Assembly: GCA_051880035.1 (NCBI GenBank) | Contig: JBJENE010000047.1 | Span: 1 to 38,269, forward strand | Direction: 5' to 3' | DNA length: 38,269 nt | From: Eshraghiella sp051880035 | GTDB taxonomy: Bacteria > Bacillota > Clostridia > Lachnospirales > Lachnospiraceae | Shown: piece by piece, positions 23,842 to 31,970 of the stretch | Numbering within the stretch: the stretch's first letter is position 1 | How the letters are laid out: each line of letters opens with the position of its first letter | Notes under the pieces: model-generated | The model's database searches: none | The model's input: the letters and a program-made list of their open reading frames with translations, nothing else | What the model was told of the DNA's origin: nothing | Position numbers and translations under genes: made by a program

Positions 23842-26478
23842 ATGAGTAAGGAATTGGAAAAAAATTATAATCCATCCGAAATTGAAGACAGATTGTATCA
23901 GAAGTGGCTTGATAAGAAATATTTTCATGCAGAGGTAAACAGGGACAAAAAACCTTTTACAATTGTGATGCCTCCTCCAAATATTACGGGACAGCTTCAT
24001 ATGGGACATGCTCTTGATAATACATTACAGGATATTTTAATCCGTTTTAAGAGAATGCAGGGATATGAGGCATTATGGGTTCCGGGAACGGATCATGCCT
24101 CAATTGCCACAGAGGTTAAGGTAGTTGAAGCAATCGCCAAGGAAGGTCTTACAAAGGAAGAACTCGGAAGGGAAAAATTCCTTGACAGAGTTTGGGACTG
24201 GAAAAAGGAATATGGCGGAAGAATTGTTAATCAGTTAAAGAAAATCGGTTCATCAGCAGACTGGGACCGTGAGCGTTTCACAATGGATGAAGGCTGTAAT
24301 AAAGCTGTTAAGGAAGTTTTCGTTAACTTATACAATAAAGGACTTATTTACCGTGGTAACAGAATTATTAACTGGTGCCCTTGCTGTCTTACCTCAATTT
24401 CGGATGCGGAAGTTGAATACGAGGACCAGGCAGGACATTTCTGGCATTTGAGATACCCTCTTTCCGACGGAAGCGGATATATCCAGATGGCAACCACAAG
24501 ACCTGAAACAATGCTTGGAGATACTGCAGTTGCGGTAAATCCTAATGATGAAAGATATAAGGACCTGGTTGGAAAGACAGTAATCCTTCCTATTGTTCAC
24601 AGAGAGATTCCTATCATTGCAGATGATTATGTAGAAATGGAATTCGGAACCGGAGTTGTTAAGATTACACCTGCACACGATCCTAACGATTTTGAAGTAG
24701 GTTTAAGACATAATCTTCCGGTAATCAATGTGCTTACCGAGGATGCCAGAATAACAGACGATTATCCTAAGTATGCGGGAATGGACAGATATGAAGCAAG
24801 GAAGGCAATCGTAGAAGACCTGGATGCGGAAGGTGCTCTGGTTAAAATCGAAGATTACTCCCATAATGTAGGAACCTGCTACAGATGTCATACTACCGTT
24901 GAACCAAGGGTATCAATGCAGTGGTTTGTTAAGATGGAAGAACTTGCCAAGCCGGCAATAGAGGCAGTTAAGAATAAAGAGACCAGATTTGTTCCTGAAC
25001 ATTTTGACAAGACATATTATCACTGGCTCGAAAATATTAAGGACTGGTGTATTTCAAGACAGCTTTGGTGGGGACACAGAATTCCTGCTTATTACTGCGA
25101 CAGCTGCGGTGAAATGGTAGTTACCAAAGAAGATGGTGCGGTATGTCCAAAATGCGGTAAACCGATGCGTCAGGACCCGGATACTCTTGATACATGGTTT
25201 TCTTCTGCACTCTGGCCGTTTTCAACACTAGGCTGGCCGGAAAAGACAGAAGAGCTTGAATATTTTTATCCTACAAGTACGCTTGTAACCGGATATGATA
25301 TTATCCTTTTCTGGGTAATAAGAATGATGTTTTCAGGAATTGAACATACAGGAAAGGCTCCGTTTAATACTGTCCTGATACATGGACTCGTAAGAGATTC
25401 ACAAGGCCGTAAAATGAGCAAATCATTAGGAAACGGAATTGATCCGTTAGAAGTAATCGATAAGTATGGAGCGGATGCATTAAGACTTACGCTTGTAACC
25501 GGAAATGCTCCGGGCAATGATATGCGTTTTTATTGGGAAAGAGTTGAGTCCAGCCGTAATTTTGCCAATAAAATATGGAATGCTTCAAGATTTATTATGA
25601 TGAACCTTGATAAAGCCGACATAAATAATGTGGGAGAAGCTTCTCTTACAGATGCGGATAAATGGATTCTTTCAAAGGTTAACACTCTGGTAAAAGAAGT
25701 AACCGAAAATATGGAGAATTATAATCTCGGTGTTGCCGTTCAGAAGATTTATGACTTCATTTGGGAAGAATTTTGCGATTGGTATATTGAAATGGTTAAG
25801 CCGCGACTTTATAATGAAGGAGACACCACAAAAGCAGCGGCACTCTGGACACTTAAGACTGTCCTTATAGTATCATTGAAACTTCTTCATCCGTATATGC
25901 CATTCATTACGGAAGAAATCTTTTGTAACCTTTCAGATGAGGAATCAATTATGATATCTCCATGGTCTTTATATAAGGATGAATGGAATTTTGCAAAAGA
26001 GGAAAAATCAGTAGAGACTATTAAAGAAGCAGTAAGAGGAATCAGAAATACCCGTGCCGACATGAATGTACCGCCAAGCAAGAAGGCGAAAGTATTTGTT
26101 GTTACAGAGGATTCTGAGATTCGTGATATCTTCACTAACGGTAAAGTCTTCTTTGCAACACTCGGATACGCATCAGAGGTCGTAATCCAAAATGATAAGA
26201 CCGGAATTGATGAAGATGCGGTAGCGGTACTTCTTCCGAATGCAAGTGTATATATGCCGTTTGCAGAACTGGTTGATATCGACAAAGAGATAGAGAGACT
26301 TAAGAACGAGGAAAAGCGGCTTGAGGGAGAACTTAAGCGAGTTAACGGAATGCTCGGTAATGAAAAATTTGTTTCCAAAGCACCGGAAGCTAAGATTCAG
26401 GAAGAAAGGGACAAACTTACCAAATATTCTGCAATGATGCAGCAGGTGCAGGAGCGTCTGTCACGTCTCATTAAATAG
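23842..26478 (+). CDS. valS: Valyl-tRNA synthetase
   Basis: The 878-residue class Ia synthetase charges tRNA-Val. The HIGH motif is seen as HMGH (53-56) in PPPNITGQLHMGHALDNT, and KMSKS is at about 524-528 in GRKMSKSLGNGIDPLEVIDKYGADALRL. Cysteine pairs such as INWCPCC and YYCDSCGE with VCPKCGKP are in the expected zinc-binding places. The editing domain includes TTRPETMLGDTAVAVNP. The C-terminal 70 residues form the ValS coiled coil. Length is normal. I begin at the ATG 23842 (MSKELEKNYNPSEIE), nine bases after AAAGGA; an in-frame GTG at 23800 lies inside the terminator hairpin and is not a start. Expression is controlled by the T-box leader. Confidence 0.97.
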   Translation: MSKELEKNYNPSEIEDRLYQKWLDKKYFHAEVNRDKKPFTIVMPPPNITGQLHMGHALDNTLQDILIRFKRMQGYEALWVPGTDHASIATEVKVVEAIAKEGLTKEELGREKFLDRVWDWKKEYGGRIVNQLKKIGSSADWDRERFTMDEGCNKAVKEVFVNLYNKGLIYRGNRIINWCPCCLTSISDAEVEYEDQAGHFWHLRYPLSDGSGYIQMATTRPETMLGDTAVAVNPNDERYKDLVGKTVILPIVHREIPIIADDYVEMEFGTGVVKITPAHDPNDFEVGLRHNLPVINVLTEDARITDDYPKYAGMDRYEARKAIVEDLDAEGALVKIEDYSHNVGTCYRCHTTVEPRVSMQWFVKMEELAKPAIEAVKNKETRFVPEHFDKTYYHWLENIKDWCISRQLWWGHRIPAYYCDSCGEMVVTKEDGAVCPKCGKPMRQDPDTLDTWFSSALWPFSTLGWPEKTEELEYFYPTSTLVTGYDIILFWVIRMMFSGIEHTGKAPFNTVLIHGLVRDSQGRKMSKSLGNGIDPLEVIDKYGADALRLTLVTGNAPGNDMRFYWERVESSRNFANKIWNASRFIMMNLDKADINNVGEASLTDADKWILSKVNTLVKEVTENMENYNLGVAVQKIYDFIWEEFCDWYIEMVKPRLYNEGDTTKAAALWTLKTVLIVSLKLLHPYMPFITEEIFCNLSDEESIMISPWSLYKDEWNFAKEEKSVETIKEAVRGIRNTRADMNVPPSKKAKVFVVTEDSEIRDIFTNGKVFFATLGYASEVVIQNDKTGIDEDAVAVLLPNASVYMPFAELVDIDKEIERLKNEEKRLEGELKRVNGMLGNEKFVSKAPEAKIQEERDKLTKYSAMMQQVQERLSRLIK

Positions 26479-26493
26479 TCAAAGGAGCAGTTT

Positions 26494-27567
26494 GTGAAAA
26501 TAAGTGTTATTTTACCGTCGCTGAATCCGGATGAGAAACTGATTCAGGTTGTTAAAGGGCTTATTGAAGAAGGATTTGACGATATTATTATTGTCAATGA
26601 CGGAAGCGATGACAAGCATCTTGAACCTTTTAAGGAAGCCGGCCAGTACAGTCAGGTTACAATTCTGACGCATGAAGTGAATAAAGGAAAAGGAAGAGCC
26701 CTCAAAACGGCATTTTCATACTGTATGGAGCACCGTAGTGACATTGACGGGGTTGTAACAGTCGATGGAGATAATCAGCACAGACCTTCTGACATTAAAG
26801 CATGCTGTGAGGCAATGCTTGAAAATGATATACCGGTTGTGCTTGGGTGCAGGGATTTTACAGGCAAAAATGTACCGCCAAAAAGTAAAATCGGTAATAA
26901 TATTACGAGATTTGTATTCAGATTTGCCTGCGGAATTAAAATTACCGATACACAGACGGGATTAAGGGCATTCAAGGCTTCACTTTTACCTTTGCTTACG
27001 CAGATAAAAGGTGAACGCTTTGAATATGAGACCCAGATGCTTCTTGAACTTAACAAGCGGAATATCAAATTCCACGAAGTTACTATTGAGACCGTCTATA
27101 TAGAAGATAATGCCACCACACATTTTCATCCAATCAGGGATTCAATTAAAATATATATGGTTATTCTGAAATTTATTTTCAGCTCCATAATGTCTTTTTT
27201 AATTGACATTGCTCTTTTTACATTACTTGAGTTTGTCCTGGGAGACAGGGTGGAACCATGGGTTAATGTTCTGGTGGCAACGGCAGGAGCAAGAATTATT
27301 TCATCCGTTTTTAATTATGTGGTGAACAGGAATGCTGTTTTTGAATCGGATGTACCGGTTAGTAAATCCATGCCTAAATATTATATTTTGTGCGTTGTAC
27401 AGGCCGGAATATCATACGGACTTGTATACCTGTTTTCAGATATACTTTCTACCAATGAAGTACTTACATCATGTATTAAGGTTGTAGTTGATATCTGTCT
27501 GTTTCTGTTGAGCTTTCAGATTCAGCGCAGATGGGTTTTTGCATCAAAAAGAAATGAGGAGGAATAA
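26494..27567 (+). CDS. Glycosyltransferase family 2-GtrA fusion membrane protein
   Basis: The 357-residue protein combines a GT-A glycosyltransferase of the dolichol-phosphate mannose synthase type (about 1-215) with a four-segment GtrA domain (about 225-350). The first part shows SVILPSLNPDEKL, IIIVNDGSDD and the metal-binding DGD in VVTVDGDNQH, then the family-typical TDTQTGLRAF. The second part has the NYVVNRNAVF motif of GtrA. The expected role is transfer of a sugar to an undecaprenyl carrier, then flipping of the product for wall glycan decoration. It starts with GTG at 26494 behind AAGGAG and overlaps no gene; the NAGPA gene starts two bases after its stop, so the pair is coupled. It follows valS by 15 bases. 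Confidence 0.9.
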   Translation: MKISVILPSLNPDEKLIQVVKGLIEEGFDDIIIVNDGSDDKHLEPFKEAGQYSQVTILTHEVNKGKGRALKTAFSYCMEHRSDIDGVVTVDGDNQHRPSDIKACCEAMLENDIPVVLGCRDFTGKNVPPKSKIGNNITRFVFRFACGIKITDTQTGLRAFKASLLPLLTQIKGERFEYETQMLLELNKRNIKFHEVTIETVYIEDNATTHFHPIRDSIKIYMVILKFIFSSIMSFLIDIALFTLLEFVLGDRVEPWVNVLVATAGARIISSVFNYVVNRNAVFESDVPVSKSMPKYYILCVVQAGISYGLVYLFSDILSTNEVLTSCIKVVVDICLFLLSFQIQRRWVFASKRNEEE

Positions 27568-27568
27568 A

Positions 27569-28675
27569 ATGTCATCCACAAACAAAAAGAAAAACTCAGT
27601 GGCTTCAGTCATAGGACATATTGCCGCAGTTATTTTTGCAACAGTTTTAATGATTTTCCTGGGAGCATATTTTTCCATATGGATTTTCTGCCACGGACCG
27701 TCAACAGCAGCAAGAGATCTGTTTGTAGGAACATTTCTCGAGACAGGAGCTTTAAGCTTTCTGCCAAGCTGGTATTTCAGCAAAGAGGAAATTCTTGAAA
27801 TTACAGGCAATAATTCAATGAAGCATAATGATAATGAGGTTGATACAAACCTTATCGATATTCCGGGAGACGATGATGACCCGGATAAACCTGCTGACTC
27901 TGAATTTCAGGATAATTTCGATGAAAACGGAATTGAGATTATTAACATCACGGGAAGGTCATATACCGGTAAACTGATGATTGTTAAAGATCCGTCAAAG
28001 GTTAAACTTGCCACAATTTATCCGTGGTCCGATGATAATAAAAGTAAATACGGAATTACCCTGGGAGAACTTGTAAGCTCTGCCGGAGCCATTGCCGGAA
28101 TCAACGGAGGAGAATATTTCTCCGACGGTAACTGGGGAGGAAAGCCGAAAGGGCTTGTTGTATGCGACGGAGTAATCCAGTACAATGTCCCACAGCCGGG
28201 CGATGTGTGTGTAGGCTTTAATACAGACAATATTCTGGTAATTAAAGATATCGGAAATATGTCTGCCGAACAGGTTGAACAGATGGTTGCAGAAGAACAT
28301 ATCCGCGATGCGGTAAGCTTTAAGGATATTGATGACGGAGATACAAACCATTTTACAAAGCTTATAATTAACGGCGAGGCTACCCAGATAAGCGGTAACG
28401 GAAGCGGAGCCAACCCAAGAACTGTTATCGGACAGCGCAAAGACGGTGCAGTTTTGATGTTTGTAACGGACGGCAGAGGACATGAAGGACATATAGGTGC
28501 AACTGCCGCAGACCTTATAGGGGTAATGCAGGAATACGGTGCCGTAAATGCAGCAAATCTGGACGGAGGAAGTTCATCCTCAATGTATTATAACGGACAG
28601 TATGAAATGACAAGTGTTACCTTGTATTATTCCACATCTTCATGGAGACTTCCTACAGGATTTGTGGTAAAATAA
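27569..28675 (+). CDS. Membrane-anchored NAGPA-domain phosphodiester glycosidase
   Basis: The 368-residue product has one N-terminal membrane anchor (about 10-40), an acidic linker (about 75-110), and a C-terminal NAGPA domain (about 130-365). The domain is shown by AIAGINGGEYFSDGNWGGKPKGLVV, VLMFVTDGRGHEGHIGATAADL and AVNAANLDGGSSSSMYYNG. Members remove GlcNAc-1-phosphodiester caps or act in exopolysaccharide and wall-polymer metabolism; the active site faces outward here. I start at the ATG 27569 behind AGGAGG, which is inside the end of the glycosyltransferase gene, so the two are translationally linked and may serve the same glycan. Confidence 0.87.
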   Translation: MSSTNKKKNSVASVIGHIAAVIFATVLMIFLGAYFSIWIFCHGPSTAARDLFVGTFLETGALSFLPSWYFSKEEILEITGNNSMKHNDNEVDTNLIDIPGDDDDPDKPADSEFQDNFDENGIEIINITGRSYTGKLMIVKDPSKVKLATIYPWSDDNKSKYGITLGELVSSAGAIAGINGGEYFSDGNWGGKPKGLVVCDGVIQYNVPQPGDVCVGFNTDNILVIKDIGNMSAEQVEQMVAEEHIRDAVSFKDIDDGDTNHFTKLIINGEATQISGNGSGANPRTVIGQRKDGAVLMFVTDGRGHEGHIGATAADLIGVMQEYGAVNAANLDGGSSSSMYYNGQYEMTSVTLYYSTSSWRLPTGFVVK

Positions 28676-28688
28676 GAGGAGGGGCATT

Positions 28689-29810
28689 ATGAGCGAAGTT
28701 AAGAGAAAAGTTAAGACTAAGAAAAGTAAATTCTGGCGAGGATTTGTCATATATGTGGGAGTTTTGGCTGTTTTAGTTGCAGTGCTTCTGATATATGTCT
28801 GGAATACAATGAAGAAATATGAGGCTTCACAGCCGGAACCGGTTGCAGTCAAGGTGGCAGAACAGTTGTCTGCCGGTGATACATCCATGGTTTCTGAAGA
28901 GGTCTCCAATAAATTCGAAACAGCTTCTGTTTCAGCAGATTTATTTGCCGATTCGGTAAAAGGTAAGGATCTTACGGTTTCCGTAAAAAGTACCAAAGCC
29001 ACTGAAATGCAGTATAATCTGCTTGATAATGATAAGGTAGTGGCAACAGTAACGCTTAAAGCTGAGAATCAGCATAATATTATGGGTATTCTCTCAATTG
29101 CCGACTGGAAAGTCAGTGAAGTTAAAGCAGTTACTCAGGCAGGCAATAACAATGTTTCCGTGACAGTACCTGAGACATACAAAGTATACATCAATGATGT
29201 ACAGTTAGGTAACGACGAAATGACGGGTGACGCATCCGTTATGGAAGGAATGGAATATGTTGCCGAATATGTGGAACTGCCAAAGTTTGTAACATACAAA
29301 GTAAAGGGGCTTATAAATACACCTGTGCTTACGGTGTATGATGCGGATGATAATCCGGTTGATTTGTCAGAAGTCAGTGACTACAGTGATGTTAAGATAG
29401 GATACAGTTCAACAGAGATGCCGCAGGAACTTTATGACCATGTATGGCTTGCATCCAAATCATATTCTAATTTCTTTTCAAGAGATTTGGAAGGCTGCGG
29501 TGTGAGTACGGCATGTCTTCAGCCGTTTTTCCCTGCAAATTCCTATTATATTGACCTGGCGGAACAGTACAGACAGGGAGATATGTGGATGTACAGCAGC
29601 CATAATACTCCTGAATTTAACAATGTAAGTATCACAGAGTATACAGTTTATAGCGAGGTATGTTTTTCATGCCGTGTTATATTTGACAAGTCGATGTATC
29701 TTACCGCAACGGGCGAAACCAAAACAGAGCATAACGATCAGACATATTATTATGTAAATCTGGACGGTAACTGGCTTATTGCAGATATTAAAACCAATTC
29801 GGCGGAGTAG
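28689..29810 (+). CDS. Membrane-anchored extracytoplasmic protein of unknown function
   Basis: The 373-residue protein has a very basic N-terminus (KRKVKTKKSKFWR), one membrane segment (about 19-41), and an outer region. The first part of that region (about 50-150) is beta-rich and NTF2-like in pattern, and a second beta-domain spans about 155-240. The last part (about 250-373), with TYYYVNLDGNWLIADIKT, also looks NTF2-like. I cannot name the family. It lies 13 bases after the NAGPA gene, with a strong GAGGAGGGG site, and 57 bases before the MoxR gene. It is probably an envelope accessory protein of this gene run. Confidence 0.6.
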   Translation: MSEVKRKVKTKKSKFWRGFVIYVGVLAVLVAVLLIYVWNTMKKYEASQPEPVAVKVAEQLSAGDTSMVSEEVSNKFETASVSADLFADSVKGKDLTVSVKSTKATEMQYNLLDNDKVVATVTLKAENQHNIMGILSIADWKVSEVKAVTQAGNNNVSVTVPETYKVYINDVQLGNDEMTGDASVMEGMEYVAEYVELPKFVTYKVKGLINTPVLTVYDADDNPVDLSEVSDYSDVKIGYSSTEMPQELYDHVWLASKSYSNFFSRDLEGCGVSTACLQPFFPANSYYIDLAEQYRQGDMWMYSSHNTPEFNNVSITEYTVYSEVCFSCRVIFDKSMYLTATGETKTEHNDQTYYYVNLDGNWLIADIKTNSAE

Positions 29811-29867
29811 AATTTACCGGAATATACAGACAGAAGTATATTATGAGAAAGAATAAGAGGCATAAAG

Positions 29868-30806
29868 ATGGGATACGAAAAAGCAAGAGAAGTAATAGAA
29901 CAGGTAAAAAGGGCCGTTAAAGGTAAGGATGAGATTATTTATAAGGTAATGATGGCAGTTCTGGCAAAAGGCCATGTACTTATGGAGGATATTCCGGGAG
30001 TCGGAAAAACAACCCTTGCCCTGGCTTTTTCCAAAGCAATGGAATTGGAAGAGGGAAGAATGCAGTTTACTACAGATGTGCTCCCTTCGGATGTAGTGGG
30101 ATTTTCCATGTATAATGCCAAAACCCAGGAATTTGAATACAGGGAAGGTGCCATTATGTGTAATCTTTTCCTGGCAGACGAAATTAACAGAACTTCTTCC
30201 AAAACCCAGTCTGCACTTTTGGAGGCCATGGAGGAAGGCCAGGTAACTGTTGATGGTGTGACGAGAAATATTCCCAAGCCTTTTATTGTAATTGCAACAC
30301 AGAACCCGGTAGGTTCCGCCGGTACCCAGATGCTGCCGGAATCCCAGCTTGACCGTTTTATGATAAGGCTTTCAATGGGTTATCCGGACATAAAAAGCGA
30401 AATAAAGATTCTTCAGGATAAACAGGGAAAGAATCCTCTTGATGATGTATGCCGTGTAATTGATACAAATGAACTTGTTAACATGCAGGATGAGGTTGAA
30501 AATGTTCATGTGGATGAAGCAATCTACGAATATATTGCAATGCTTTGTGCAATGACAAGAAAACATCCGATGGTGGAACTGGGAATAAGTCCCAGAGGAA
30601 CAGTTGCACTTGCAAGAATTGCCAGAGCATGTGCATATCTGGACGGAAGAAATTATGTTACTCCGGATGATGTTAAAAAAGTGTTTCCGGATGTGGCTGT
30701 ACACAGAATTATTCTGGGTCCGAAGGCAAGACTGTCATCGGTATCGCAAGAAGGAGTAATTAAGTCTGTATTCCAGACTGTGCCTGTACCAAAGGCATAC
30801 AAATAG
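29868..30806 (+). CDS. MoxR-family AAA+ ATPase
   Basis: The 312-residue AAA+ protein of the MoxR family acts as a chaperone-like ATPase, usually with a DUF58 partner. Walker A is GVGKTT (44-49), Walker B is LADEINRTS (about 102-110), sensor 1 is IATQNPVGSAGTQMLPESQLDRFM, and sensor 2 is GISPRGTVALARIARA. The family insertion VLPSDVVGFSMYN is also present. The DUF58 and transglutaminase genes follow directly, which is the standard MoxR-DUF58-TGase arrangement. The ribosome site is AAGAGG. Confidence 0.95.
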   Translation: MGYEKAREVIEQVKRAVKGKDEIIYKVMMAVLAKGHVLMEDIPGVGKTTLALAFSKAMELEEGRMQFTTDVLPSDVVGFSMYNAKTQEFEYREGAIMCNLFLADEINRTSSKTQSALLEAMEEGQVTVDGVTRNIPKPFIVIATQNPVGSAGTQMLPESQLDRFMIRLSMGYPDIKSEIKILQDKQGKNPLDDVCRVIDTNELVNMQDEVENVHVDEAIYEYIAMLCAMTRKHPMVELGISPRGTVALARIARACAYLDGRNYVTPDDVKKVFPDVAVHRIILGPKARLSSVSQEGVIKSVFQTVPVPKAYK

Positions 30807-30815
30807 GTGAATTTT

Positions 30816-31958
30816 ATGGTACTGCATTTTATTATGTATCTTATCTGCTTTATAGCCATTTTTGTATATAATGTTGTTGACACAGGCTATGTACCCTTTA
30901 TATTGGGCATAGTCTTTGTTTTGATGTCCATAGTTTCTCTTGTGGTTGTGTGTATACTCAGAGCCGGAATCAATGTGGAATTTCTGGAGGAGCAGATTGC
31001 TTCATTCAGAAAAGATAAAGCAGTAATAAGGTTCGTTGTAACAAATAAATCACCGATACCTTTAAATACCTGTTGTGTTAAGGTAATAGTCAAAAAAAAC
31101 GGGCGTAAAGGTTACAAAAAAGTAAAAGGACATGCCTTCAGAAAAAGTTTGAGAATTATGTGCAGACCGGGGGAAAGCCGTATCGGAGAGGTTAAAATCA
31201 AATGTCCTCACTGCGAAAACCTCAGGGTCTGCATTAAAAGAATATATGTTTTGGATTATTTTAACTTCTTTTTCCTCGGAAAAAAGAACCGTCAGACCTG
31301 TGATATTATTGTCGTTCCCAAACTGCCGGATATCGAGGTTATGAGAAACATGTGGGGAGAAATCGAAGAAGACGACGATAAAATGTACTCCACGGTTAAG
31401 GCCGGAGATGACCCTACTGAAATTTTCGGAATGAGGGAATACGAAGGCGGAGATAAAATACGCAGTATCCACTGGAAACTTTCATCAAAGGTGGGAGAAC
31501 TTATGGTGAAAGAATACGGACTTCCTCTTACGGAAAATGATACGGTTGTTCTGGATTTGTTCGGTAACTCCAAAAAGCGTAAAAAGAGGCAGCTTAAAGT
31601 ATATGACGAGATGTTTGACCTTTTACACGGCCTGATACATACGCTTACATCAAGAGGTTTCGGATTTAACATGTGTTATTATAACAATGGGTTTGTATGT
31701 ACCAGGGTTGAAACACAGAATGATATTTTTTCGCTTTTTGCGGATTTGTATAAGATAGTGCCTTATTCGGAAAAAGTTTCCGCGGCACAGCTTTATTACG
31801 GAGAAAAGAGACTGGTAAAAAGCAGGGTCTTTTATGTAACTCCGTATTACAACAAAACAGTAACAAAGAACATGGAAATCATGGCATTGGAGTCTCCGGT
31901 ATATTATTTAATTCCGGGTCAGGTTAAAAACTCCAGAATGCCCGTAAAGTATAAATAG
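30816..31958 (+). CDS. DUF58 family membrane protein
   Basis: The product of about 380 residues has two N-terminal membrane segments (about 3-20 and 28-50), then a beta-rich region and the DUF58 core, REYEGGDKIRSIHWKLSSKVGELMVKEYG (about 205-233), with the invariant Arg and Trp. The fold after this is vWA-like. Members are partners of MoxR ATPases, though the reaction they assist is not settled. I start at the ATG 30816 with AGGTGA upstream; the GTG at 30807 directly follows the previous stop and has no ribosome site. The gene begins 10 bases after the MoxR stop. Confidence 0.92.
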   Translation: MVLHFIMYLICFIAIFVYNVVDTGYVPFILGIVFVLMSIVSLVVVCILRAGINVEFLEEQIASFRKDKAVIRFVVTNKSPIPLNTCCVKVIVKKNGRKGYKKVKGHAFRKSLRIMCRPGESRIGEVKIKCPHCENLRVCIKRIYVLDYFNFFFLGKKNRQTCDIIVVPKLPDIEVMRNMWGEIEEDDDKMYSTVKAGDDPTEIFGMREYEGGDKIRSIHWKLSSKVGELMVKEYGLPLTENDTVVLDLFGNSKKRKKRQLKVYDEMFDLLHGLIHTLTSRGFGFNMCYYNNGFVCTRVETQNDIFSLFADLYKIVPYSEKVSAAQLYYGEKRLVKSRVFYVTPYYNKTVTKNMEIMALESPVYYLIPGQVKNSRMPVKYK

Positions 31959-31970
31959 CAGGGAAAAGTA

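Noticed and set aside
27995..28492. 165-codon minus-strand open frame
   Set aside because: It is antisense to the NAGPA domain, which is clearly coding on the plus strand.
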